Source of the DNA: Sphingomonas sediminicola
Lineage (GTDB): Bacteria > Pseudomonadota > Alphaproteobacteria > Sphingomonadales > Sphingomonadaceae
DNA: 64,000 bases
Assembly (NCBI RefSeq): GCF_014489515.1
Contig: NZ_CP060782.1
Location: forward strand, 124,001 to 188,000
Reading direction: 5' to 3'
The notes below the pieces were generated by a model, which ran no database searches, was not told the DNA's origin, and saw only the letters and a list, made by a program, of their open reading frames with translations. The translations under genes and the position numbers were made by a program. Numbering within the stretch: position 1 is the first letter of the stretch; every line of letters begins with the position of its first letter. Below, in pieces: positions 47,548-56,669 of the stretch.

Positions 47548-48777
47548 ATGCGCAACTCCTACCTCTTCACCTCCGAATCCGTTTCCGAGGGCCATCCCGA
47601 CAAGGTCGCAGATCAGATCAGCGACGCTTTGGTGGACTATTTCATCGGCCATGACCCCGAATCGCGCGTCGCCTGCGAGACGCTGGTCACAACTCAGCGG
47701 ATCGTGATTGGCGGCGAGATCCGTTGCCCACCAGTCTATGACGAGGAACGGTTCAAGGACACGCACGGCTGGGCGCCCGGCGCGCGTGATGAGATCGAAC
47801 AGATCGTCCGCAACACCGTGAAGCGGATCGGCTATGAACAGGCGGGCTTCCACTGGCAGACCGCCAGCTTCGAGAATCACCTTCATGGCCAGTCGGCGCA
47901 TATCGCCCAGGGCGTCGACGCGGCGGAGGACAAGGATGAGGGCGCGGGCGACCAGGGAATCATGTTCGGCTTCGCGGTCGACGAGACGCCGGAGCTGATG
48001 CCGGCGACCCTTTACTACAGCCATCATATTCTCGAGCGGATGGCCGCTGACCGCCATTCTGGCGCGGCTCCCTTTCTCGAGCCCGACGCGAAGAGCCAGG
48101 TTACCTTGCGCTTCGAGGATGGAAAGCCTGCGAAGGCGACGGCCATCGTCGTCTCGACCCAGCACAAACCTGGTTACGACAAAGGCGAAAAGCAGGCCGA
48201 GTTGCACGCCTACGTCAAGGCAGTCGTGGCCGATGTTATCCCGGCGGAGCTTCTCGGCAACGAGACCGTCTATCACATCAACCCGACCGGCAGTTTCGAG
48301 ATCGGCGGGCCTGACGGGGACGCCGGCCTAACCGGACGCAAGATCATCGTCGACACCTATGGCGGTGCGGCTCCGCACGGCGGTGGCGCTTTCTCGGGCA
48401 AGGATCCGACCAAGGTCGACCGCTCGGCTGCCTATGCCGCGCGCTACCTCGCCAAGAACATCGTCGCGGCCGGCTTTGCCAAGCGCTGCACGATCCAGCT
48501 CGCCTACGCGATCGGCGTGTCCAAGCCGCTGTCGCTCTATGTCGACACGCACGGCACCGGCACGGTCGGTGACGAGCAGTTGGAGCAGGCAATCGGCAAG
48601 ATCGAGAAGCTCGGCGGGCTGACGCCTCGCGGCATCCGTACGCACCTCGCGCTCAACAAGCCGATCTACCAGGCGACGGCAGCTTATGGCCACTTCGGCC
48701 GCAAGCCCGAAGGCGACTTCTTCCCGTGGGAGAAGACGGACCTGGTCGACGACCTCAAGGCGGCCGTCGCCGCCTAG
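47548..48777 (+). CDS. metK: S-adenosylmethionine synthetase
   Basis: 409 residues. It makes SAM from methionine and ATP. The N-terminal [19 protein letters not shown], the signature [10 protein letters not shown] and the second signature [16 protein letters not shown] are all intact. The start is the ATG at 47548. Expression may be controlled by the dyad at 47482-47497. Its stop overlaps the convergent small gene by four bases. Confidence 0.97.
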   Translation: MRNSYLFTSESVSEGHPDKVADQISDALVDYFIGHDPESRVACETLVTTQRIVIGGEIRCPPVYDEERFKDTHGWAPGARDEIEQIVRNTVKRIGYEQAGFHWQTASFENHLHGQSAHIAQGVDAAEDKDEGAGDQGIMFGFAVDETPELMPATLYYSHHILERMAADRHSGAAPFLEPDAKSQVTLRFEDGKPAKATAIVVSTQHKPGYDKGEKQAELHAYVKAVVADVIPAELLGNETVYHINPTGSFEIGGPDGDAGLTGRKIIVDTYGGAAPHGGGAFSGKDPTKVDRSAAYAARYLAKNIVAAGFAKRCTIQLAYAIGVSKPLSLYVDTHGTGTVGDEQLEQAIGKIEKLGGLTPRGIRTHLALNKPIYQATAAYGHFGRKPEGDFFPWEKTDLVDDLKAAVAA

Positions 48778-49124
48778 GCTTCGCGGCAGCGCACCCAGCG
48801 GCGCTGCCCGCCTCGCCAGATCGATCCATCGTAGAAGCGCCCGTTCTTCTTCGCCAGCAGGCGCGCCTCGCGGCGCATCGCATTCGGGTCCACCAGATCG
48901 ATGCGCAGTTCCGATGGATCGAGCCATGATTGGGCGATCACCACGCGCACGTCGCGGTCATTGTCGCGAAGGCGGGCAGAAACCATCGATTGGACGGCGG
49001 AATGGCCGATGACCAGCGAGACCTCAATTGGACGCGCTCCGGAAGTTCGGCAGGCGAGACCGCCGGTTGCCTGCGCAGGAGCGGCCGTCGCAACGAGCGA
49101 GAGGAAAAGGAGCGACTTGTTCAT
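48774..49124 (-). CDS. Hypothetical exported protein
   Basis: 116 residues with a signal peptide ([19 protein letters not shown]) and a small mature domain. It includes a central [21 protein letters not shown] and a basic C-terminal half ending RRWVRCREA, with two cysteines that could pair. I do not recognise the family. It is convergent with metK and divergent from trmB. Confidence 0.65.
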   Translation of the reverse strand: MNKSLLFLSLVATAAPAQATGGLACRTSGARPIEVSLVIGHSAVQSMVSARLRDNDRDVRVVIAQSWLDPSELRIDLVDPNAMRREARLLAKKNGRFYDGSIWRGGQRRWVRCREA

Positions 49125-49181
49125 TCCGCGAATCTCCGCCGCCCTTGCTGAACCAAAGATTGCGCGTTTAGGCGGAACGGC

Positions 49182-49889
49182 ATGACTGCGCACAAGGCGG
49201 GCGACCCGACGACCCTGAACCGTCTCTACGGGCGAGTGAGCGGGCATAAGCTGCGAAAGGGCCAGCAGGACCTTGTCGACCGGCTACTGCCGCAGATCGA
49301 GGTTCCGGCCGAGGGCGAGGTCACATCGGCCCGCCTGTTCGGCGAGGATCGTCCGCTTCACTTCGAGATCGGCTTCGGGTCGGGCGAACATCTCGTCTAC
49401 CGCGCCGATCTGTTGCCCAATCACGCGTTCATTGGCTGCGAGCCGTTCCTCAACGGTGTCGCGACCGCGCTCGGCCACGTCCGCGACCAGCATCTGACCA
49501 ATGTTCGCCTTTGGAAGGGCGATGCGCTCGAAGTCCTCCGGCGCGTGCCCGACAGAGCGCTGAGCTTCATCTATTTGCTGCACCCCGATCCCTGGCCGAA
49601 GGCGCGTCACGCCAAGCGACGGATGGTCAACGACGGGCCGGTCGACCTATTCGCGGCGAAGTTGAAGCCGGGCGGCGAGTTCCGGTTGGCGACCGACGAC
49701 CCGACTTATCTCAACTGGGCGCTGATGGTGATGCAGCGGCATGGGCATCAGCAGCAGTTCGAATGGCTGGCGAGGACGCCCAAGGATTTCCTCGAACCGT
49801 CCGGCGGCTGGATCGAGACACGCTACGGCGCCAAGTCCCGGCGCGAGGGTCGGCGGCCCTATTATCTGCGCTACCGCCGCATCGGCTGA
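49182..49889 (+). CDS. trmB: tRNA (guanine-46-N7)-methyltransferase
   Basis: 235 residues. The SAM-binding region LHFEIGFGSGEHLVYRAD, LIGCEPF-like FIGCEPFLNGV, and the catalytic region YLLHPDPWPKARHAKRRMV are diagnostic for TrmB. It follows metK in many sphingomonads and uses its product. The cysK-like gene starts 18 bases after its stop. Confidence 0.95.
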   Translation: MTAHKAGDPTTLNRLYGRVSGHKLRKGQQDLVDRLLPQIEVPAEGEVTSARLFGEDRPLHFEIGFGSGEHLVYRADLLPNHAFIGCEPFLNGVATALGHVRDQHLTNVRLWKGDALEVLRRVPDRALSFIYLLHPDPWPKARHAKRRMVNDGPVDLFAAKLKPGGEFRLATDDPTYLNWALMVMQRHGHQQQFEWLARTPKDFLEPSGGWIETRYGAKSRREGRRPYYLRYRRIG

Positions 49890-49907
49890 ATCTGTACAGC
49901 GCGCCGC

Positions 49908-50938
49908 ATGGACATTCGCGAAACCGTCCTCGCCGCGATCGGCAACACGCCGTTGATCAAGCTCCGCCGCGCTTCCGAAGAGACGGGCTGCACGATCCTC
50001 GGAAGGCGGAGTTCATGAATCCCGGCCACTCGGTGAAGGACCGGGCGGCACTGGGCATCGTCACCGACGCCATCGATAAAGGCCAGCTTCGTCCAGGCGG
50101 CATGATCGTCGAGGGAACCGCGGGCAATACGGGTATTGGCCTGACCGTCGTCGGCAATGCGCTCGGAATGAAGACGGTCATCGTCATTCCCGAGACGCAG
50201 AGCCAGGAAAAGAAGGACACGCTGCGATCGCTTGGGGCGACCTTGGTCGAAGTGCCGGCCGTGCCGTACCGAAACGACAATAATTACGTGAAGGTCGCCG
50301 CCCGCATGGCAGAGCGCCTTGCGAAGGCGCACGCGCAGGGAGCGATCTTCGCCAACCAGTTCGACAATGTCGCCAACCGCAACGTGCACGTCCGGACGAC
50401 AGGGCCGGAGATCTGGGCCCAGACCGACGGCAAGGTCGACGGATTCGTCAGCGCGGTCGGCACCGGCGGAACGCTCGCCGGCACCGCGATCGCGCTTCGG
50501 GAGCGCAAGCCGCACGTTGCGATCGCTATCGCGGACATCCCCGGCGCAGCGCTCTACAGCTATTACACGACGGGCGAACTCAAGGCTGAGGGAAGCTCGA
50601 TCACCGAAGGGATCGGGCAGGGCCGGGTGACCGCAAATCTCGAGGGCCTCAGCGTCGACGACGCTTTCCTCATTCAGGACCAGGAGAGCCTCGAGACCAC
50701 CTTGCGCCTCATTCGGGACGAAGGGCTCAATGTCGGCCTTTCGACGGGCGTGAACGTCTCCGGAGCAGTCCGCCTCGCCCGCAAGCTCGGGCCCGGCAAG
50801 ACCATCGTCACCGTTCTTTGCGACCCCGCGACCCGCTACCAGTCGCGGCTGTTCAACCCGGAATTCCTTCGTTCCAAGGGACTGACGCCGCCTGACTGGC
50901 TCGAGCATCCTGAGAGTCTCGAACCCGACTTGCTATGA
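49908..50938 (+). CDS. cysK: Cysteine synthase (O-acetylserine sulfhydrylase, one frameshift)
   Basis: PLP enzyme that makes cysteine from O-acetylserine and sulfide. The N-terminal AAIGNTPLIKL, PLP-lysine region NPGHSVKDRAAL, TAGNTGIGL and SAVGTGGTLAGTA are family-typical. The frame is lost near 50001; adding one G joins ILGKAEFMNPG and gives 343 residues. The uncorrected reading frame runs in from inside trmB and is not a real fusion. The longer C-terminus is that of the eukaryote-like CysK subgroup. Confidence 0.88.
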
Positions 50939-50978
50939 GAGTATGGGACTTGCCGTCACGACTCATCGGGAGGCATCA

Positions 50979-51683
50979 ATGACCCTATCCATTGGCAGCG
51001 TCGCGCCGGATTTCACGGCAGAAACGACGCAGGGCCCCATCCGATTCCATGACTGGATCGGCGACAGCTATGCCATCCTGTTCTCCCATCCGAAGGACTA
51101 CACGCCGGTCTGCACGACCGAGCTGGGCTACATGGCCGGGCTGGCCGACGAGTTCGCCAAGCGCAACACCAAGGTCATCGGCCTTTCGGTCGACAAGGTC
51201 GGCGATCACGAAGGCTGGGCGCGCGACATCAAGGACGTCACCGGCAACGACGTGAACTTCCCGATGATCGGCGACCACGACCTCAAGGTCGCCAAGCTTT
51301 ACAACATGCTTCCCGCCGACGCCGGCGAGACGTCGGAGGGCCGGACCGCGGCAACCAATGCGACCGTCCGCACGGTCTACATCGTCGGGCCCGACAAGCT
51401 CATCAAGGCGATGCTCATCTATCCGATGAGCTCCGGGCGTAACTTCGACGAGGTTCTTCGACTGCTCGATTCCATCCAGATCACGGCAAAGCATTCGGTC
51501 GCGACGCCGGTGAACTGGAAGCAGGGCGAGGACTGCATCATCGTGCCGTCGTTGTCCGACGAGGCGGCTCGCGAGAAATTCCCGGGCGGTTGGAAGACGC
51601 TGAAGCCGTACCTCCGCACCGTGCCGCAACCGAAGGATGAGCCGGCCGTCGAGCAGAAGCTCGAGGTTCCGGTCGCCCAGTAA
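50979..51683 (+). CDS. 1-Cys peroxiredoxin (Prx6 class)
   Basis: 234 residues. The peroxidatic Cys45 lies in DYTPVCTTELG, the Prx6-class version of the P-x-x-x-T/S-x-x-C motif. The C-terminal extension (LRTVPQPKDEP) is typical of 1-Cys enzymes, which lack a resolving cysteine. It reduces hydrogen peroxide and alkyl peroxides in the cytoplasm. The start ATG at 50979 has a GGGAGG site. Confidence 0.93.
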   Translation: MTLSIGSVAPDFTAETTQGPIRFHDWIGDSYAILFSHPKDYTPVCTTELGYMAGLADEFAKRNTKVIGLSVDKVGDHEGWARDIKDVTGNDVNFPMIGDHDLKVAKLYNMLPADAGETSEGRTAATNATVRTVYIVGPDKLIKAMLIYPMSSGRNFDEVLRLLDSIQITAKHSVATPVNWKQGEDCIIVPSLSDEAAREKFPGGWKTLKPYLRTVPQPKDEPAVEQKLEVPVAQ

Positions 51684-51687
51684 GCAG

Positions 51688-52805
51688 TTACCGCCGGGTG
51701 GGCGTCAGCTTCAGCAGGCGTCCGCCCGGTCCATCTTCCAGAAGATAAACCTCACCGCCCGCTCCCTGGTCGACCGCGCGGATTCGCTCACCCATGTCCC
51801 ATTGATCCGCCTTGCGCGCCCGGTCGCCGTCGATGTCGACCCGAATGAACGCCTGGCCCGAAAGCGCACCGATCAAGGCGTCGCCCTTCCACTGCGGGAA
51901 CAGGTCACCAGTGTAGATCATCAAGGCGCCCGGTGAGACCGATGGGTTCCACCAGACCTTAGGCTCTTCGAAGCCCCGGCTCTTGTGATTGTTGGGTATA
52001 TCAGCCCCGCCGTAGTGCGAGCCATAGGAAACGCGCGGCCAGCCGTAATTCCTGCCGGGGAGGATGAGGTTCACCTCGTCCCCGCCCTGCGGTCCCATCT
52101 CGGACGCCCACAGTCGCCCGTCGGGTGCAAACGAGAGGCCGAGCACGTTGCGATGGCCCATCGTGTAATGATGGCCGCCGATGCGCTGGCCTTCGTCGGT
52201 CATGTGGATGATCTTGCCCAGGTCGCTGTTCTGGTCCTGCGCCGGATCGAACTTCTGCCGTTCGCCGGACGAGATGAACATGGTCCCATCGGGGCGAAGG
52301 TGATGCGATGCGAGAAATGGCCGTTTCCGGCCACTTTCGGCGACTGGCGCCAGATGATTTTGAACTCTTCGATCCGCGGCTCGCCCTGACCGAGAATCAG
52401 TCGCCCGTAGCCGATTACGGCGCCGCTGGTCCCGTTCGGACCCGGTTCGACATAGCTCAGATAAATGCGCTGGTTTCCCGCAAAACCGGGATGCGCGACC
52501 ACATCGCCGAGCCCACCCTGGCCCGCGACATGCACCGACGGAACCCCAGAGACCTGCTGCTTCCGCCCCGTGGCCGTGTCGAGAAGCCAGAGCCTGCCGC
52601 CCTTTTCGGTGACCAGGGCGAGATTGGTCGTGCGAACGCCGCTGCCCGGCAAAAAGTCCATGGCCCAGGGAGAATCGAAGCGCGTCACCTCCGAAACTGT
52701 GAACGGCCTGTCAGAGGAAGCCTGTTGCCCGGAAGACTGTCCCGGAGAGGTCCCGCATGCCGCAAGAGCAAGGAACGCCAAGGATTGCATTAAGCGGAAA
52801 CGCAT
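51688..52805 (-). CDS. PQQ-dependent aldose sugar dehydrogenase, lipoprotein (one frameshift)
   Basis: Soluble glucose dehydrogenase-type six-blade propeller (YliI/Asd family). The lipoprotein signal ends LAACG. GWAMDFLP-like SPWAMDFLPG, GGLGDVVAHPGF, HRNVLGLSFAPDGRLWASEMGPQGGDEVNL and PGRNYGWP are family motifs, including the likely catalytic His and PQQ/calcium contacts. The frame breaks at the GGGG run 52291-52294; one added base joins ITFAPDGTMFISSGERQ and gives 372 residues. It is periplasmic and oxidises aldoses to lactones. It is divergent from the sigma factor across a palindrome. Confidence 0.9.
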
Positions 52806-52827
52806 TCGGCGCTCTTTCACTGGATTG

Positions 52828-52841
52828 ATCGCAATTGCGAT
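52828..52841. promoter_or_regulatory. Perfect 14-base palindrome in the divergent promoter
   Basis: ATCGCAATTGCGAT reads the same on both strands. It lies 23 bases upstream of the sugar dehydrogenase start and 85 bases upstream of the sigma factor start, a likely regulator site for one or both. The regulator is not identifiable. Confidence 0.45.
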
Positions 52842-52926
52842 TGAAAGCCGATAGTTCCATTCATCGCGATGAAAGTGAACCTTTCTCCCGCACGGAGGCA
52901 CCCATGACAGCCGGGAGGGTGCGCAG

Positions 52927-53522
52927 GTGAGTGTAGACAGGGCGACCAGTCGCCCGCGGACCGTATCCCGACCAGGCGCGCCGGACGAACGGGAGCTGAT
53001 CAGTCGCGTCAGCAACCGGGACTTGGCTGCGTTCGAGAAGCTGTACCGGATTTATCAGCCGCGGCTGACGCGATTCCTGAGCAATCTCGTCCAGCGCCCG
53101 CAGCTCGTGGAAGAGGTGCTCGACGATACGATGATGGTGGTTTGGGAAACGGCTCAAAGCTTCAGGGGACAAGTAGATTGTCCACCTGGATCTTCTCGAT
53201 TGCCTATCGCAAGGCGATCAAGGCGAGGGCGCGCTGGCCCGACCCGGTCGAGGAAGAGCCGGACCTCGGCCAGGCGAGCCACGATCCCAATCCCCACCAG
53301 TCACTCCAGCACAGCCGGCTCCGCGAAGCCTTGGCCGCTGCAATGCGATCCTTGTCGGCGGATCATCGCGCAGTGGTCGATCTCACCTACTTTCATGGCT
53401 TGGGCTATCGCGAGATCGCCGAGGTCATGGACTGCCCGGTCGATACGGTGAAAACCCGGATGTTCCATGCCCGGCGCCGCCTGAGGCAGGCGATGCCAGG
53501 CTCAGTCTCGGACTGGGTTTAG
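52927..53522 (+). CDS. ECF-family RNA polymerase sigma factor (one frameshift)
   Basis: About 198 residues. Region 2 (~25-90: DLAAFEKLYRIYQPRLTRFLSNL, EEVLDDTMMVVWETAQSFRG) and region 4 (~135-190: LSADHRAVVDLTYFHGLGYREIAEVM, VKTRMFHARRRLRQ) are complete. The frame breaks at the GGGG run 53165-53168; one added base gives FRGTSRLSTWIFSIAYRKA. It starts with GTG at 52927. The next gene encodes its zinc-finger anti-sigma factor, followed by a subtilase and an outer-membrane protein that are likely regulon members. Confidence 0.9.
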
Positions 53523-53532
53523 GGAGGACGGC

Positions 53533-54165
53533 ATGAACTCTGAACATCCCGTCAGCGATCCCCACGAGCAGGCGGAAGAGTTGCTGCCGTGGTACGCGAC
53601 CGGCCAACTTGACGCAGTCGACCGGTCGATGGTCGAGGCCCATCTTTCGACATGCGCGCGATGCCAGAGACAGTTGACCGTCGAACGCAAGCTCATCGAC
53701 GGATTCCAGACCGTTTCGCCCGAGGTCGACTCCGGTTGGGCCCGGCTTCGCGGGCGAATCGAAGCACCGGTCTCAAGGCCCCGTACATCAGTCGGGGATT
53801 TCGCGACTGACCTTTGGCGCCTCCTCACCCGACCTGCAGTGGCGGCGCTTGCGACAGCGCAACTGGCGCTTCTTGCGGTGGCCGCGGCAATCGTTCCGTA
53901 CTTCACTACTCCCGCCTACGAAGCGCTCGGTTCATCTCAAGCGCCGCCATCAGCGAACGTCATCATCCTGTTCCGCCCTGAAGCGACTGTAGGCGATATG
54001 CGCGACACGCTGAAGGCAAGCGGCGCATCTCTAGTAGGCGGCCCGACCGCCGCGGATGCCTATCTGCTGCACGTGCCGGCCGGGAAGCGCCCCGCTGCGC
54101 TGGAGAAGCTCCAGGCCGACGATGATGTGATGATGGCGGAGCCGATCGACGAGGCCACGCGATGA
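53533..54165 (+). CDS. Membrane anti-sigma factor with a protease-prodomain-like periplasmic part
   Basis: 210 residues. The cytoplasmic zinc anti-sigma motif is H37-x3-C41-x2-C44 (AHLSTCARC), followed by a single membrane helix (~103-123). The periplasmic part (~142-206) reads IILFRPEATVGDM...YLLHVPAGKRPAALEKLQ...VMMAEPI. This resembles the inhibitor-I9/fervidolysin-type prodomain of subtilases, and in particular the prodomain of the protease encoded next. It overlaps that protease gene by ATGA. Likely role: hold the sigma factor at the membrane until an envelope signal arrives. Confidence 0.85.
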   Translation: MNSEHPVSDPHEQAEELLPWYATGQLDAVDRSMVEAHLSTCARCQRQLTVERKLIDGFQTVSPEVDSGWARLRGRIEAPVSRPRTSVGDFATDLWRLLTRPAVAALATAQLALLAVAAAIVPYFTTPAYEALGSSQAPPSANVIILFRPEATVGDMRDTLKASGASLVGGPTAADAYLLHVPAGKRPAALEKLQADDDVMMAEPIDEATR

Positions 54166-55412
54166 CGCTTCGTCTGGCCCTTCGCGGCCTGCTCGCGCTC
54201 TGCGCGGCACTCGTCTTCGTGTTCTTAGCCGTGCCGGCGATGGCTAGAGGCAGCGCGGCCGCCGGTCCCGAGCGCCAGATCCTGGTCATGGTCCGGCATG
54301 CTCCCGATCATTATCGTCCAAACGGCGTCTACGGCGGCGGATATGGCGATGAGCTCGCTCGCAGTGCGCGCCAGCGGCTCGCCCGGCGGATCGCGCGCAA
54401 TTACGGTCTTACCCTCGTCGATGACTGGCCGATGCCGATGATGGGCCTCGACTGCTTCGTCATGGAGGTTCCTGAAGACCGGACGCCTGCTTCGGCCGTC
54501 GAGCAGGTCTCAAAGGATTCCGCGGTCTCCTGGGCGCAGCCCGTCGGGCTCTATCGGACCGAGGCAGAGCCGGCCACGCACAACGACCCGCTTTATCCGG
54601 TGCAGCCGGCAGCACGTGCGTGGCATCTCGCCGACCTGCACGAGCTTGCGACCGGCCGGGGCATGCGCGTGGCCGTCATCGACAGCGGGATCGACTCCGG
54701 TCACCCGGATCTCACCGGACAGTTGCTGGTCAACCGAAACTTCGTAGCGGGCAGGCAGTCGGTGGCAGAGATGCACGGCACTGGCGTCGCGGGCATTATC
54801 GCCGCCAAGGCCGACAATGGGCTTGGCATCGCGGGGGTAGCACCTCAGGCGCACATCCTTGGTCTTCGCGCGTGCTGGCAGTCCGGCCGATCATTCGAAA
54901 GTCCTACGGTCTGCGACAGCTTCAGCCTCGTGAAAGCGCTCTATTTCGCGATCGACCAGAAGGCCGACGTGATCAACCTCAGCCTCAGCGGACCCGAGGA
55001 CCGGCTCATTCACGAGCTTATCGATGTCGGGCTTTCGCGCGGTCTCGCAATCGTTGCCGCCGTCGACAAGGACCGGCCGAACGGTGGATTTCCCGCGTCC
55101 GTGCGCGGGGTGATCGCTGTCTCAAACACGCTAATGGCGCGTTCGCAGGGCGCGGTTTACACTGCGCCCGGGCAGGACGTGCCAACGACCGAGCCGGGAG
55201 GACGATGGTTTCTCGTCAATGGAAGCTCGTACGCCGCAGCGCACGTCAGCGGTTTGGTCGCCCTGATGAGACAGCGGCATCCGTCTTCCGCATTGGCACT
55301 TATCTCGAATGGAGGCGCAATCGATGCCTGCGCCTCGGTCCTTCGTGCAGCGAGCGGCTGTGAGTGCAGCTGCGCGCCTTCCCGCGTCGCGACCGCGCAG
55401 CTCGATCGTTAG
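54162..55412 (+). CDS. S8-family serine peptidase (subtilase), exported
   Basis: 416 residues: signal/anchor segment (~8-28), prodomain (~38-130) and a subtilase domain with triad Asp174 (VIDSGID), His205 (MHGTGVAG) and Ser356 (NGSSYAAAHVSG). The position that holds the oxyanion Asn in most subtilases (AAGN) reads AAVD302 here. The C-terminus carries a cysteine cluster (C390, C400, C402, C404). It is translationally coupled to the anti-sigma gene. It probably works in the periplasm or at the surface; the target may be the anti-sigma itself or other envelope proteins. Confidence 0.88.
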   Translation: MTLRLALRGLLALCAALVFVFLAVPAMARGSAAAGPERQILVMVRHAPDHYRPNGVYGGGYGDELARSARQRLARRIARNYGLTLVDDWPMPMMGLDCFVMEVPEDRTPASAVEQVSKDSAVSWAQPVGLYRTEAEPATHNDPLYPVQPAARAWHLADLHELATGRGMRVAVIDSGIDSGHPDLTGQLLVNRNFVAGRQSVAEMHGTGVAGIIAAKADNGLGIAGVAPQAHILGLRACWQSGRSFESPTVCDSFSLVKALYFAIDQKADVINLSLSGPEDRLIHELIDVGLSRGLAIVAAVDKDRPNGGFPASVRGVIAVSNTLMARSQGAVYTAPGQDVPTTEPGGRWFLVNGSSYAAAHVSGLVALMRQRHPSSALALISNGGAIDACASVLRAASGCECSCAPSRVATAQLDR

Positions 55413-56121
55413 AGCCAGTCGGACCGGAACCTATCTTCTCGCCTCAGTAATTGGCCTCTGTCTCTCTATGCCTGCAGCGGCAGAGATCGGGGCTACAGTG
55501 TCAGTCTTCAGCGAGGCCAGATTCCGCGGCTATTCGCTGAGTGCCGGTCGCCCGGTCGCGAGCCTCGACTTGTCTTATGATTATCCTGGAGGGCTTTACG
55601 GAGGCCTGTCGGCGGCTGTGGTCATGGGAGGGGAGGACTCGGTCCGGCCGTTGGGATTGGTATTGAACGGCGGTTACGCGAAGCGGCTTTCGTCCGGCTT
55701 GGTCCTGGATGCCGGCGTTGTGCATGCCGCCTACGCGAAATACGCGGCCAGAGCGTCGGGGAGTTCCTACACCGAACTCTACGCCGGCGTGACCCACAAG
55801 TTCCTGTCGTCTCGTATCACCTTTGCGCCGCATTACTTCGAGCATGGCGCAAGCACGCTTTACGGAGAGGTGGACGCTAACGTTACGCCCTTTCGGAAGC
55901 TCCACCTGAACGGGCATTTCGGTGCGCTGTTTCCGATCAGCTACAACGACGAAAGCGAAAGTCCGGATGTGCAATATGACTGGCGCGTCGGCGCCGCCCG
56001 CGAGTTCGGTGGCGTCTCCCTCCATCTGATCTGGTCAGGCGGCGGACCGGGAAAGGATTTTTACCGGGGCCGATACCACGACCGGAATGCGCTCATCGTG
56101 GGTCTCAGCTGTCCTCTTTGA
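55324..56121 (+). CDS. TorF-like outer-membrane beta-barrel protein
   Basis: About 265 residues from the ATG at 55324, which overlaps the protease gene by 89 bases; a GTG at 55360 is another option. A membrane-signal segment (GTYLLASVIGLCLSMPAAAE) precedes a barrel opening VSVFSEARFRGYSLSAGRPVASLDLSYDYPGG, the pattern of the Gcw_chp/TorF putative porin family. The C-terminal strands end HDRNALIVGLSCPL. It is the last gene of the sigma/anti-sigma/protease cluster. The function of this family is unproven. Confidence 0.75.
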   Translation: MPAPRSFVQRAAVSAAARLPASRPRSSIVRASRTGTYLLASVIGLCLSMPAAAEIGATVSVFSEARFRGYSLSAGRPVASLDLSYDYPGGLYGGLSAAVVMGGEDSVRPLGLVLNGGYAKRLSSGLVLDAGVVHAAYAKYAARASGSSYTELYAGVTHKFLSSRITFAPHYFEHGASTLYGEVDANVTPFRKLHLNGHFGALFPISYNDESESPDVQYDWRVGAAREFGGVSLHLIWSGGGPGKDFYRGRYHDRNALIVGLSCPL

Positions 56122-56246
56122 CAGCCGATTGAACCCTTTGGTCGCCTGGGCGCACTAACGCACTGCTGTGACGGCGATCCGCTCATCCGAGCATCGCTGT
56201 CGGCGTGTGTCGTTCCTGAGCGGGGGCAGAACAAGGAGCTTCGATC

Positions 56247-56564
56247 ATGAGACGAACATTCTGTCTCTTTGCCGCGACGGCAATCGCGCTGCCGTCCGCT
56301 GCGGTTCCGGCCCCACCGGCCCCCGGCAGCATTTCACCGAACCATGAAACGGGTCAGCAAGTGGGAGGCGAGAACGGCCTCGAATGCGACGAGGGCGGCA
56401 CACCTCCTAGCCAGTCGGGCCGGGAGCCTGGTCCTGGGTCCCCCTTCCAGGAGGACAGCGTTTCCGGTTCGCACTATGCTGGCAATCAGGACGGCATCAA
56501 CAACAAGAACACCGCGTCCGTTTCGCAATACGACATTGCCTGCTTCAAGGGGCCTGGTCAGTAG
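56247..56564 (+). CDS. Small secreted hypothetical protein
   Basis: 105 residues with a signal peptide (FCLFAATAIALPSAAVPAPP) and a Gly/Pro/Asn/Gln/Ser-rich, apparently disordered mature part with only two cysteines. No family recognised. A good AAGGAG site precedes the ATG and a hairpin follows, so it is a self-contained unit and probably a real gene. The 125 bases upstream hold its promoter, which I cannot pin down. Confidence 0.6.
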   Translation: MRRTFCLFAATAIALPSAAVPAPPAPGSISPNHETGQQVGGENGLECDEGGTPPSQSGREPGPGSPFQEDSVSGSHYAGNQDGINNKNTASVSQYDIACFKGPGQ

Positions 56565-56577
56565 TGACCGGCCAAGG

Positions 56578-56606
56578 CTGGCCCGCCTCGCCCTCGGGCG
56601 GGCCAG
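56578..56606 (+). terminator. Hairpin terminator candidate
   Basis: Perfect ten-base stem CTGGCCCGCC (56578-56587) with GGCGGGCCAG (56597-56606) and a nine-base loop. The following TTGCCTCTT is a weak U tract, so termination may be partial. Confidence 0.65.
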
Positions 56607-56669
56607 TTGCCTCTTAAGCATTCGGCTTGTGCGGCGTGACTGATGATATAAGCCGGAAGGCCCAAGCCG

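Noticed and set aside
49511..50938. Reading frame running from inside trmB into cysteine synthase
   Set aside because: The first ~150 residues are the out-of-frame shadow of trmB; the true cysK starts at 49908 with a missing base near 50001.
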